Positions 35,492-43,844 of a stretch of 52,923 nucleotides of DNA are shown piece after piece. The position numbers and the translations under genes were made by a program. Below the pieces are notes generated by a model that saw nothing but the letters and a program-made list of their open reading frames with translations, did not search any database and was not told the origin of the DNA. Source of the stretch: Phycisphaerae bacterium (GTDB lineage Bacteria > Planctomycetota > Phycisphaerae > UBA1845); the NCBI GenBank assembly GCA_029260215.1, contig JAJDDQ010000029.1, forward strand, positions 1 to 52,923. The letters are read 5' to 3'. Position 1 is the first letter of the stretch. The number at the start of each line of letters is the position of its first letter.

Positions 35492-36513
35492 CCCGAAAAG
35501 CGTCAGCCATCGTTCTGATCACGGGCACGCTGCTTGGAGTGACCGGCTGCCCGCAGTACCACGATTCCAGCGTCCCCAACGAGATCGCCCGCCTGTCCGA
35601 CCCCGCCTCCGGTGCGGACTACCTTCTTTACGTGCCATCCACTTACGACAAAGGCGAGCAATGGCCTTTGATCATTCTGTGTCACGGCACGCGCCCGTGG
35701 GACACTGCCCGCAGGCAAATTCGGGATTGGGTTCAGTTGTCGGAGGAGCACGGGTTCATCGTGGCTGCTCCGTACCTTCGAGGCACCTCGGCAGTGCCCA
35801 TGCCGGCGATCGCCAAACAGATGAAAAAGCAACGCGAGGATGAACGGCGCATTCTGGGCGTCGTTCGGCACGTTCGCGCGGGACACAATATTTCGAGCGA
35901 CCGCATCTTTCTCACCGGGTGGTCCGCGGGCAGCTTCGCCGTGCTCCACACAGGCTTGGCCAATCCGACGGTGTTTCGCGCCATCGCCGTTCAGCAGGGA
36001 AACTTCAAAGCTGCCTATTTCGCGGACGTCAAGGATCGAATCGACTCCCATCAACCGGTCGGTGTTATTCACGGATCGATGGACCTGCTCACCGGGCGCG
36101 ACGCCAAAGTTTGCATCGACTGGCTGGAGAAGAACAACGTCAATCTGCATCGGCTGCGCGTCTTCGGCGGCCATCGCAGCCACCCGGTGCCGGTGCTCAC
36201 GTTCTTCGAAAACGTTGTCGAGCGCGAGCCTTGGCTGCACATTCGCACGCTTGGTGTCGAGGACGGCGACGACATGACCGCACGGTTCAAAATTCGCAGT
36301 TCGTTCAAACCGGAGCAATACGAGTGGGATTTCGGCGACGGCGAAGACTCACCCGCAGCCGAACCGATTCACCGTTACGAACATCCGGGCGAGTACGTCG
36401 TCACACTGACCGTGGTCGCACCGGGCGGTAAACGGATGAGCCGATCGACGTTGTTTCGCGTACCGCACTTCGAGGCGATAACGCCCAAACGCTCGAGCTG
36501 GAACGATGGGTAA
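35488..36513 (+). CDS. lipoprotein esterase/PHB-depolymerase-like hydrolase with PKD domain
   Basis: 341 residues from GTG 35488, which overlaps the pheT stop. The signal peptide ends in the lipobox GVTGC (Cys21). Residues ~45-250 form an alpha/beta hydrolase of the LpqC/poly(3-hydroxybutyrate) depolymerase kind: LLYVPSTY, ILCHGTRPWD, nucleophile elbow GWSAGS (Ser146), HGSMDL with likely Asp, and GGHRSHPVP with the His. Residues ~265-330 are a PKD repeat (YEWDFGDGEDSP, then HPGEYVVTLTV), a beta-sandwich that often binds polymer or protein outside the cell. The substrate is unknown; feruloyl- or acetylxylan-like esterases are alternatives. Coupling to pheST is unusual and may be incidental. 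Confidence 0.82.
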   Translation: MTRKASAIVLITGTLLGVTGCPQYHDSSVPNEIARLSDPASGADYLLYVPSTYDKGEQWPLIILCHGTRPWDTARRQIRDWVQLSEEHGFIVAAPYLRGTSAVPMPAIAKQMKKQREDERRILGVVRHVRAGHNISSDRIFLTGWSAGSFAVLHTGLANPTVFRAIAVQQGNFKAAYFADVKDRIDSHQPVGVIHGSMDLLTGRDAKVCIDWLEKNNVNLHRLRVFGGHRSHPVPVLTFFENVVEREPWLHIRTLGVEDGDDMTARFKIRSSFKPEQYEWDFGDGEDSPAAEPIHRYEHPGEYVVTLTVVAPGGKRMSRSTLFRVPHFEAITPKRSSWNDG

Positions 36514-36611
36514 GACGACGAATGCTTCTATGGCTTCAACTGCGCGTAGTGTCGAATGATGGAAAACGATATTGGGGCACATCCTACTCGCGCGGATGCG
36601 ATGACCGCGCT

Positions 36612-36716
36612 CTTCCTCCCCTCCTTGATAAGGAGGGGCCGGGGGAGGTTCTTCTTGCAAAGCCGCGCGTCACTTTGGTCTAAACCCCCCTGTATCCCCC
36701 CTTTGCAAGGGGGGAA
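36612..36716. repeat. G/C-run palindromic repeat pair
   Basis: CTCCTTGATAAGGAG (perfect around its centre) and, ~75 bp on, CCCCCCTTTGCAAGGGGGG are palindromes linked by GGGGGAGGTTCTTC-type sequence. This kind of intergenic repeat is seen in many bacteria. It lies in the 495-bp gap between the PKD lipoprotein and the transporter gene. Confidence 0.6.
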
Positions 36717-36791
36717 GTTCGGACGCCCGTCGACGTTTGAGTCAACGCAATTACCAATCCATCGCACGACATCGGCTGGCGCAAGAGAAAA

Positions 36792-36825
36792 CCGCCGTGG
36801 CGGTGGTTCCGATCCGCCACGACGG
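36792..36825 (+). terminator. GC-rich hairpin, possible terminator or repeat
   Basis: CCGCCGTGGCGG and CCGCCACGACGG pair almost completely around a 10-base loop, followed by TCTCTCCGGAGA. A short T-rich stretch is absent, so termination would be weak. It may instead be part of the repeat-rich gap (36514-37008). Confidence 0.35.
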
Positions 36826-37008
36826 TCTCTCCGGAGAAGGAGGAATAGCACGGTTGTCACTGATTACTCGTGCATTGGGAGCATAGGGCGCTCCGTGGAG
36901 AATTTCCGTCGATAATTGTCGTCACATCACCGCAAGCGTTCTAGCGCTCTCAATTGAGCATCACACGCCAGCCGATCGGTCGCCGAACATCGTCGCGGAT
37001 GCCATGCC

Positions 37009-37761
37009 ATGAGTCCCGACACGCTGACCGCCCTTTGCGTGACCGCCGCCGTCATCGGCACGATGCACACGTTACTAGGCCCCGACCATTACGTGCCGTT
37101 CATCGCCATGTCGCGCGTGCGCGAGTGGCCGCTGCCAAAGACAATCGCAATCACCATGATGTGCGGCCTCGGCCACGTCATCGGATCCATCGCACTCGGT
37201 TCCCTCGGCATCGCGGTCGGCTTGGCCGTCGGCGGGATGGAGGCGGTCGAAGCGATTCGCGGAAGCATCGCGGGTTGGCTGCTGCTCGGGTTCGGACTCT
37301 GCTATTTAGCCTGGGGCGTCCGTCGGGCGTACAAACCGCGTCCCCATGCCCACTGGCACGAGCACGAAGACGGCACGGTCCACCGGCACGAGCACCAGCA
37401 TGATGCCGATCACAGCCTGCCGCGCTTCGACGCACCGCGACACCGTCACACGCACGCACACGATTCGCCCGCATCCGAAAAGAGCATCACACCGTGGGTG
37501 CTGTTCGCCATTTTCGCCTTCGGCCCCTGCGAGCCGTTGATCCCATTGTTGATGTACCCGGCTGCGGAATTGAGTTGGTTCGGCGTCGCGACCGTGACGG
37601 CTGTTTTCGCGTTGGCGACGATCGGCACGATGACGACGATCGTTGTTCTGACCGTCGTCGGTCTCGCGCGCGTGTCCGTACCCTGGCTGACGAGATGGTC
37701 GCACGCGACGGCTGGGGCTGCCTTGGCTGCCTGCGGAATCGCCATCAAGTTGGGCTTGTAA
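37009..37761 (+). CDS. UreH/RcnA-like metal transporter with His-rich loop
   Basis: 250 residues, about six transmembrane helices in two groups of three. The first helix has GTMHTLLGPDHYVPF (His20, Asp26, His27), similar to the HxxxxDHxxA motif of UreH-like and NicO/RcnA nickel-cobalt transporters. The cytoplasmic or periplasmic loop at residues ~110-155 is strongly His-rich (HWHEHEDGTVHRHEHQH, HRHTHAHD), typical for Ni/Co/Zn handling. The second half repeats the layout with FGPCEPLIPLLMYP. Direction (uptake or efflux) and metal are unknown. It stands alone in a repeat-rich gap; larE is a nickel-cofactor gene 22 kb away. Confidence 0.8.
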   Translation: MSPDTLTALCVTAAVIGTMHTLLGPDHYVPFIAMSRVREWPLPKTIAITMMCGLGHVIGSIALGSLGIAVGLAVGGMEAVEAIRGSIAGWLLLGFGLCYLAWGVRRAYKPRPHAHWHEHEDGTVHRHEHQHDADHSLPRFDAPRHRHTHAHDSPASEKSITPWVLFAIFAFGPCEPLIPLLMYPAAELSWFGVATVTAVFALATIGTMTTIVVLTVVGLARVSVPWLTRWSHATAGAALAACGIAIKLGL

Positions 37762-37849
37762 TCGTCTCCCCAACGCGACACGCATTTGCAGGCAGCGCCT
37801 CAGTTTCGTAGTGTGACAGGTATGTTGAACCGACGATACATTCGACGGC

Positions 37850-37989
37850 TAGTGCTCCGACATAGCTCATCTGATGAGTCGGGTGGCACAGTCTGGCGTA
37901 GCCAGGCCGTGGAAACCTGTAGCAACCACGGCCTCCCGGCTACGCTGGCAGACCGTGCCACCCATCAAATGACGTGCGTCAATGCGCTA
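37850..37989. repeat. MITE-like element, family A (most complete copy)
   Basis: A ~140-bp element. The left end TAGTGCTCCGACATAGCTCA and the right end read on the other strand (TAGCGCATTGACGCACGTCA) start similarly. After TCGGGTGGCACA / GATGGGTGGCAC they pair through CGTAGCC and GGCCGTGG, giving ~60 bp of imperfect terminal inverted repeat. CTAG occurs at both outer edges. Its right end overlaps the start of the TPR gene at 37969. Confidence 0.75.
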
Positions 37990-38736
37990 GGTCTCATCGC
38001 GATTGCCTTGCTCGTCGTTGCCGTCGCAACCGCAACGGCCCAGAAGACGGACATACCATCCGCGCAACCGATCGAACCACCGTCGCGGGCGCTTGGCACA
38101 TGTTTGCGACTGATTCAATCAGAACGCTATGGCGAAGCGCGCAAGCTGGCCGACAAACTGGTCAGGGATTTTCCGAAATCTTCCCGAGCCTGTCTCATGC
38201 TTGCCCTGGCTGACCACAAGAATCACCGATACGAAGCGGCGAAGCCGAATTTCGAAAAGGCGATGGAACTCGATCCCCACGACCGCGCCGTGTGGAGCTT
38301 CTACGGCTGGTGTCTCTACAACTTGGGCAGGGCGGACGAAGCCCGCGGCATGTTCGAAAAATTCTTGAAAGCTCAACCGGACTATGCGGACGCTCATTTC
38401 GCCATCGGCTTGCTGGATTTCGAAGCGGACCAAATCGCCGACGCAACGACGCGATTCCAGACGGCCATCAGATTGTCGGCGGCGGCCAAGAGTCGGAGCG
38501 AGGAGGCCAAAGCCCGCGCTCGGTTGGCCGACGTATTTGTAAGACAGGAAAAACTCGAACAGGCAAAACAGGAACTGGAGAAAGCAGTCAAACTGAACCC
38601 GAATCTCTACGGTGCCTTTTTCAAGCTTTCGCGCGTGCGGCTGCGCCTCGGTGACAAGGAAGGTGCGGAGCAGGCGCGACGCATGTACGACCTCGTGCGC
38701 GAGCGCATCAGGCCGACGAAAGGGCACGCGGAATGA
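37969..38736 (+). CDS. exported TPR protein
   Basis: 255 residues from ATG 37969, the first in-frame ATG before the hydrophobic segment LGLIAIALLVVAVATATA. That segment looks like a signal peptide but lacks the usual positive residues at its start. At least four TPR units follow (for example KNHRYEAAKPNFEKAMELDP, VWSFYGWCLYNLGRADEARG, KLEQAKQELEKAVKLNPNLY). TPR pairs with CRTAC1 proteins are recurrent, and the stop overlaps the next start as ATGA. The start codon and first ~7 codons lie within a MITE-like element's terminal repeat, so the native N-terminus may have been replaced or shortened. An alternative start is a TTG within the hydrophobic segment. Confidence 0.8.
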   Translation: MTCVNALGLIAIALLVVAVATATAQKTDIPSAQPIEPPSRALGTCLRLIQSERYGEARKLADKLVRDFPKSSRACLMLALADHKNHRYEAAKPNFEKAMELDPHDRAVWSFYGWCLYNLGRADEARGMFEKFLKAQPDYADAHFAIGLLDFEADQIADATTRFQTAIRLSAAAKSRSEEAKARARLADVFVRQEKLEQAKQELEKAVKLNPNLYGAFFKLSRVRLRLGDKEGAEQARRMYDLVRERIRPTKGHAE

Positions 38737-40400
38737 CGCGGACAAACTTAATGGTCGCGGCAGCGGTATTGGCTCTGTTACCTAGCCCATTCGCACGCGC
38801 CGCCGACATTCGATTCAGTGATTTCACCCAGGCGAGCGGAATCGATCTGACACTAACCTGCGGCGGGACACCTTCGCGCGAGATCATCGAAGTCGACGGC
38901 GGAGGCGTTGCGTTCATCGACTTCGACAACGACGGCGACTGGGACATCTTTTTCGCCAACGGTGCCCGCATGGCCGACCCCGAGCATGGGCCAGGGTCGA
39001 AACTCTACGAGAATCGCGGCGACGGCACGTTTCGCGATGTCACCCAATCCATCGGGATAACCCTGACGCGCTGGGCGACGGGCGTGGCTGTTGGAGATAT
39101 TGACGGCGATCGGTTCGACGATCTGTTTATCACCTGCTATGGCCGAAACGTGATGCTCAAGAACGATCGCGGCAAGCGCTTCGTCGATGTCACGCGGGAA
39201 ACCGGCCTCGGCGATACACGCTGGGCAACGAGCGCAGCCTTCGGTGACATCGACAACGACGGCGACCTCGACCTTTACACGGTCAACTATCTCGTCTTCG
39301 ACGCAAACCATCCGCCAAGCCGGCAGGGCAAGGAATACAAAGGCGTGAACGTGATGGCCGGCCCGCACGGACTCGTCGCTCAGGCTGACATTCTGTACGA
39401 AAACACCGGTGGGCGATTCAGGGATATCACCGAAGACAGCGGCTGTGGCAGTGTTCGAGCGGGCTACGGACTGGTCACGACGATGATCGATTTCGACGAC
39501 GACGGCCGACTGGATATCTTCGTCGGAAACGACTCAGCCGAGAATTTCCTGTTTCACAACCTGGGCGGCAACCGATTCGAAAACGTAGGCCCGTTCGCCG
39601 GCGTCTCGGGAAATATGGACGGCAGCAACCAGGCCACGATGGGGATCGCGTTGGCCGACGTGGATCGCAACGGACGCGTCGATTTCTTCACAACCAACTT
39701 CTCGAGTGATACCAACACACTGCACCTCAATCTCGACGGCGTGTTCTTCGATGATCGCACGAGTCAGTTTGGCCTAGGCCTTGTGAGTCGGGAGTTTCTG
39801 TCATGGGGCTGTGGATTTTACGACTTTGATTCGGACGGCGACGAAGACCTGTTCATCTCCAATGGCCACGTCTATCCGCAGGCCAAGACGCACGACATTG
39901 ACTCAGACTACGAGCAGCCGCCCGTCCTGTTCGAACGCAAAGGCCCACGCTTCGAGCGCCTCACGTACCAGGGCAGCCCGTTCGAAACGCCGCTCAAGGG
40001 TCGAGCCGTAGCCTTCGGCGATATCGACAACGACGGCGATGTGGATATCGTGCACACAACATTGAACGACCGCGTCCGCATCTGGCGAAACGAATCACCG
40101 CGAGCGTGCGTAGCCGTTGTGGAATTGAAACAGGACAGCCACAACCACCGCGCGTATGGATCGATGGTCGAGCTGTCAGTCGGTGGAAAAACGTATCGAC
40201 GCTGGATCACCGGCGGCGGCAGCTTCCAATCCGCCAACGCACCGGTCGCCTACTTCGGCCTGGGAGACATTAAGGACACCGAGGCTGTCCTGAACATCAC
40301 CTGGCCCGACGGTGCGAAGACAACGGTCAAGAACGTGCCATTGAACAAGCGGCTAACCGTAACGCCGAAGTCCTTCCAAGCGACGGACCTCGATAGATAA
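38733..40400 (+). CDS. CRTAC1-family secreted protein (FG-GAP/VCBS repeats plus ASPIC/UnbV domain)
   Basis: 555 residues. A signal peptide ends around LPSPFARAA (residue ~24). Four to six FG-GAP/VCBS repeats follow, each with a calcium-type acidic loop such as DFDNDGDWDIFFANG, DIDNDGDLDLYTVN, DFDDDGRLDIFVGN and DFDSDGDEDLFISNGH. The last ~90 residues are an ASPIC/UnbV domain (GSMVELSVGGKTYRRWITGG, then YFGLGDI and ITWPDG). It would fold as a beta-propeller outside the cytoplasm, with roles in adhesion or binding. It is translated with the TPR gene (ATGA overlap), so the two products may act together. Confidence 0.92.
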   Translation: MTRTNLMVAAAVLALLPSPFARAADIRFSDFTQASGIDLTLTCGGTPSREIIEVDGGGVAFIDFDNDGDWDIFFANGARMADPEHGPGSKLYENRGDGTFRDVTQSIGITLTRWATGVAVGDIDGDRFDDLFITCYGRNVMLKNDRGKRFVDVTRETGLGDTRWATSAAFGDIDNDGDLDLYTVNYLVFDANHPPSRQGKEYKGVNVMAGPHGLVAQADILYENTGGRFRDITEDSGCGSVRAGYGLVTTMIDFDDDGRLDIFVGNDSAENFLFHNLGGNRFENVGPFAGVSGNMDGSNQATMGIALADVDRNGRVDFFTTNFSSDTNTLHLNLDGVFFDDRTSQFGLGLVSREFLSWGCGFYDFDSDGDEDLFISNGHVYPQAKTHDIDSDYEQPPVLFERKGPRFERLTYQGSPFETPLKGRAVAFGDIDNDGDVDIVHTTLNDRVRIWRNESPRACVAVVELKQDSHNHRAYGSMVELSVGGKTYRRWITGGGSFQSANAPVAYFGLGDIKDTEAVLNITWPDGAKTTVKNVPLNKRLTVTPKSFQATDLDR

Positions 40401-40429
40401 CTCCGCCGCTTCGCTCGGATCGAAATCAC

Positions 40430-42091
40430 TTAATCCGTGAACGCAAGCTGAAACGCCGCGACATCCGCCCAATCAACGTCACCGTCACCGTCCGAGTCAA
40501 ACGGTTCGCACCCGCTCGCAGCATTCACATCAGCCCCGGAGACGCAATCCAGAAGCGTATCGAAATCGTTGACATCCACGTCGGAATCACAATCGGCGTC
40601 ACCCAAGCCCGATTCGTACGCGCCCATGTCGACACGGGAGCACAGAATGCGCGCGTGGCCGTCAAGATCGAATTCCGACCCCGCCGGCGGATTCAGATTG
40701 GGATCGCCCGCATCGATGCCCAGCGACGCCGACGTCAAGCGGTAATCCCCGCCAACCATGTCTGCGAACTGTGGATCGGAGGCGATGTTGTCCTGTCCCG
40801 GCCCGGCCCAGCCGCCCTGGACGGTGCTGTAACGTACGGTCGTATTGCCGGCGCCACTGTTGGTGATTTGCGAGCCGCTGTTGGCCCAGATGATCGAGCT
40901 CCAGATTTGCGGGGACGTGCTGATGCTCAAAATACCGCCAACCGAACTGGTGACGGAATTGTCCACAATCGTGCAGTTCCAAAGCGCGGGGCTACTGCCG
41001 CCAGTGTTGAGCATCGCGCCACCGTTTCCGGCGGAATTGTCCGCGATCAGACAGTTGCGTAACTGCGGATTGGACTGGGTGTTGTACATGCCGCCGCCCT
41101 GCCCGCTGGCCAGCGTGAGCGAGTTGCCCACAAACTCGCAATTATTGAACCTCGGGCTGACGGCCTGATTGTAAACGCCGCCGCCGAATCGGGCGATGTT
41201 GTCGATGAACCGGCAATTATTCAAACGCGGCAAACCGCCGTTGGCCATGTACATCCCGCCGCCGAAACCTGAATTCGCGGTGGCTCGGTTACCCTCGAAC
41301 ACACAATTCGTCATCACGGGGCTGCAATTGCCGAACGTTTCCACGCCCCCCGCGCGCCGCGCTATGTTGTTGGCGAATCGACAGTTCGTAACCGTCGGGC
41401 TGGAGCTGCTGAACATGTCCCACGCTCCGCCGAACGCGCCGCCGTTGTTGTCTTCAAAGACGCAGTTTTCAATCGTCGGGCTGCTGGCACGGAAGTACAT
41501 CGCTCCGCCGCCGAACACGACGCGGTTATTGTGGAAGCGGCAATTGCGAATCGTCGGATGGCTGCCGTCTCGAACAATCATGCCCGCACCAACCTGATCG
41601 AGCATGCTGGACCCGTGGTTCGCGTTCCCTCCGGTGATTGAGAAACCATCCAGCACCGCCGTCACCTGTGCGAAATTCCCATCCACCACGTTGTAGGAAT
41701 TCTCCGCCACGTTGGGATCGTTGCCGGAAAGATCACCGCTGAGTATCGTTTCGTTGGCGGCGATGTCGCGCTGCGCGCGGGAGACTTCGCCTCCATCAAA
41801 CCCGCCGTACAACTCGACATTGCTCTTGAGCAGAAACGACGAAAACCGGTTGCCGCTGGTGGACGGTACATAGCGACCGGCTGCCACCCAAACCTCATCG
41901 CCAGCGCTCGACCCCACCAACGCCGTTTGAAGCCCGCCGATTCCGCGATACGCGTCAGCCCAACTCGTGCCGTTGTTCGCACCCGTTGCGAGCGCCCCGT
42001 TCACATACGTCACACCGCCGGCGACCGCGTGCCCACCGAACAGTCCACCCATGACAGCCACACCCGTGCAAAAAATTCCCAGCCTGCTCAT
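40430..42091 (-). CDS. secreted right-handed beta-helix protein with dockerin-like C-terminus
   Basis: 553 residues from ATG 42091, with AAAGGAA about 11 bases before it; longer frames are not supported. A signal peptide (MSRLGIFCTGVAVMGGLFGG) leads into VTYVNGALATGANNGTSWAD, the usual start of choice-of-anchor Q / DUF1565-type proteins. Residues ~130-430 hold about a dozen helix turns with the pattern P-x-[IFL]-x-N-C-x-[FI]-x-x-N (ASPTIENCVFEDN, NPQLRNCLIADN). The last ~60 residues have two EF-hand-like loops, GDADCDSDVDVNDFDTLL and DSDGDGDVDWADVAAFQ, as in dockerin-like tails common in Phycisphaerae. It converges with the CRTAC1 gene (29-bp gap). The substrate is unknown. Confidence 0.9.
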   Translation of the reverse strand: MSRLGIFCTGVAVMGGLFGGHAVAGGVTYVNGALATGANNGTSWADAYRGIGGLQTALVGSSAGDEVWVAAGRYVPSTSGNRFSSFLLKSNVELYGGFDGGEVSRAQRDIAANETILSGDLSGNDPNVAENSYNVVDGNFAQVTAVLDGFSITGGNANHGSSMLDQVGAGMIVRDGSHPTIRNCRFHNNRVVFGGGAMYFRASSPTIENCVFEDNNGGAFGGAWDMFSSSSPTVTNCRFANNIARRAGGVETFGNCSPVMTNCVFEGNRATANSGFGGGMYMANGGLPRLNNCRFIDNIARFGGGVYNQAVSPRFNNCEFVGNSLTLASGQGGGMYNTQSNPQLRNCLIADNSAGNGGAMLNTGGSSPALWNCTIVDNSVTSSVGGILSISTSPQIWSSIIWANSGSQITNSGAGNTTVRYSTVQGGWAGPGQDNIASDPQFADMVGGDYRLTSASLGIDAGDPNLNPPAGSEFDLDGHARILCSRVDMGAYESGLGDADCDSDVDVNDFDTLLDCVSGADVNAASGCEPFDSDGDGDVDWADVAAFQLAFTD

Positions 42092-42522
42092 CAAACAACA
42101 TTCCTTTCGTTGATAGACCGCACCCGCGACCCGCATCGGTCGTGGACGTCTAAATTCTGTGGATAGTGATCCGGCAGCGCTACCGGCCCAAGCTCGGTAC
42201 GGCCAAGACCGCCCCCTCCTCGCGCTCGCCACGTGGAGTGTTCACCCCGCAGTATAGGCCAATCCCCCGCCAAAACCAAAAACCCTCGGCAAGGGGAGAT
42301 CACCCCATCACGCATCGAAAACTTGGGGCGAAAACCCCTCATTCAATAACTCAAGCATCGTTTGAAATCGCGCATTCAATTTCGTCGCGAAATGCATCAA
42401 TTGATTGGCCAACCGCCACGGCCATCGCGTCCTCAGCGTCGAAAAACGACGTTCGACCAACAAACATGCGTCTGCCGTGGCAATCATCCCGCGATTCCTG
42501 CGACCACCCATTTCCCCTCGCC

Positions 42523-42858
42523 TATAATCACTCACAAGAGAGGCAGCGCGGGATCAGGAAAAAAAGTGGTTCGTTTTTCTGAACCGGCGCACCTTGCAGA
42601 TTGGCTTGGAACGGCGGGTAGCGGCGCGAAATCAGGGTGATCGCTCTATGTGGAAAATTCAAGCCAACGGGAATTATCGTGAAAATCGGAAAATAGCCGA
42701 TAATATGTGACAGAACGAAGTCGCAAGTCCGTAGACATCTAACAGACAACTGGAACGAATCGCGGCGAAGCCATTCGCTTTCCATTAACAACGACTTTCC
42801 TTTCCTCCGTGGAGAGACCCGGGCGCGCTTGGCGCGTCCGAGTCTTTCCCCTTTTTTT
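42523..42858 (+). ncRNA. candidate small RNA or long leader transcript
   Basis: A perfect TATAAT on the plus strand (42523-42528) would start a transcript near 42535. It would pass through a stable hairpin (42568-42585) and end at the hairpin plus T-run at 42816-42858, about 320 nt in all with no good reading frame. It matches none of the RNA families I know by sight (RNase P, tmRNA, SRP, 6S). It may instead be a leader ending in an attenuator for the gene at 43001. Confidence 0.3.
42816..42858 (+). terminator. intrinsic terminator
   Basis: GACCCGGGCGCGC and GCGCGTCCGAGTC form a 13-bp stem (one mismatch, one G-U pair) around TTG. TTTCCCC and a run of seven T (42852-42858) follow. No coding gene is upstream on this strand for more than 2 kb, which is why a noncoding transcript is proposed. 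Confidence 0.6.
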
Positions 42859-43000
42859 GCCCGCACAGAATCCACAACCAGGTCAGCTCCATGAGTTGCA
42901 ACCCACCCGCGACGGATTATCCTCGTCGAGGATCGCGTCAGGCCGAGTGGGTATTTGCCCGACGAGGCGGCGCGGGCGTTACCAATGTCGAGGTTGAACC

Positions 43001-43558
43001 ATGATGAAGCAGATTTTGGCTTGTTGGCTTTTGGCGACGCTCGCGGTCGCGGAAACCCCGGAAAAAAAGACGCCCGAGACCACGAAGCAGGCAATCACCA
43101 AAGCACCGGAGAAGCTGACCCAGCCTGAGCTGGAGGCTCGGTTCCGTGAAACGCTGAACGGTGCGGTGTTCAAGGGGTCGTGGCAGATGACCAACGAAGA
43201 TGGTCTTAAAGGCAAGGCTGCCCTCAGCGAACCGCGAGATGAAACCTATACGATATCCAGAATCACCAAAGTCGCAGGCGATCGGTGGATCATCATGGCC
43301 CGCGTGCAATACGGCGACAGTGATGTGACACTCCCCGTGCCGGTGCGAGTCGTCTGGGCGGAGGATACGCCGGTCATCACGCTCGACACGCTGGACATGC
43401 CGGGGCTTGGCACGTATTCCGCCCGCGTCATGGTCTACGGTCGATTTTACGCGGGCACATGGTTCGGAGACTGCTACGGCGGCATCCTCTCGGGACAAAT
43501 CCTTCACCCCGAAGATGCCGAGAAGATCGCCACACCAAAGACGAACAAGAGCGAGTAA
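43001..43558 (+). CDS. secreted protein of unknown function
   Basis: 185 residues; ATG 43001 (a second ATG follows at 43004) with GAGG about 7 bases upstream. A short signal peptide MMKQILACWLLATLAVAE is followed by a Thr/Lys/Pro-rich linker to ~residue 40. Then comes a compact beta-rich domain: LNGAVFKGSWQMTNEDGL, YTISRITKVAGDRWIIMARV, DVTLPVPVRVVWAEDTPVIT, GTYSARVMVYGRFYAGTWFG. The even spacing of strands and Trp/Tyr suggests a small beta-barrel or lipocalin-like fold. No enzyme motif is seen. Similar secreted proteins occur in planctomycetes as far as I recall, without known function. Confidence 0.75.
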   Translation: MMKQILACWLLATLAVAETPEKKTPETTKQAITKAPEKLTQPELEARFRETLNGAVFKGSWQMTNEDGLKGKAALSEPRDETYTISRITKVAGDRWIIMARVQYGDSDVTLPVPVRVVWAEDTPVITLDTLDMPGLGTYSARVMVYGRFYAGTWFGDCYGGILSGQILHPEDAEKIATPKTNKSE

Positions 43559-43844
43559 CAAAGCGAATTCAACGCTTGAGCGGCGGTTTGTGTTGGTCAT
43601 TGATTGAGCGTCCGCGCGAAATACAGTGTTCAACCTGGGCTGGCATCCTCGCGGAGATATGCTTCCGGAAGGTGCAAATTCGGCGTTTCGTTGGCGCGGG
43701 GCGACGGGATCAGCCGAAGAGTCATAACAAGTAGCCAGTGTGAGCGTACGCACCGACGGTTGACGCCTGGTTGTTTCTTGCCAGACTTCACATTTCGTGG
43801 ATCGCGTGCGAGCTCGTTGTCACTCTCATGAAAGGATATCACGG

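Larger units (their letters stand above)
42092..43000. other. 909-bp intergenic region with unusual composition
   Basis: Divergent gap between the beta-helix gene and the 43001 gene. It is richer in A+T than its surroundings, especially 42640-42720. It holds a hairpin at 42568-42585 (GGTTC, 8-base loop, GAACC), the candidate transcript described separately, and near 42916-42932 the perfect hairpin ATCCTCGTCGAGGAT within the leader of the next gene. Possible short frames (42308-42535 on minus, 42166-42582 on plus) have no ribosome-binding site or family resemblance and are not called. Confidence 0.45.

Noticed and set aside
37009-37761. Calling this gene a nickel exporter (rcnA)
   Set aside because: The His-rich loop and DH motif suit several Ni/Co/urease-accessory transporters; direction and metal cannot be read from sequence.
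42308-42535. 75-codon minus-strand frame in the large intergenic region
   Set aside because: The start is GTG without a ribosome site, no family resemblance, and it overlaps the candidate promoter of the plus-strand transcript.
42166-42582. 138-codon plus-strand frame
   Set aside because: Low-complexity, no ribosome-binding site, no motif; it crosses the TATAAT and the hairpin.
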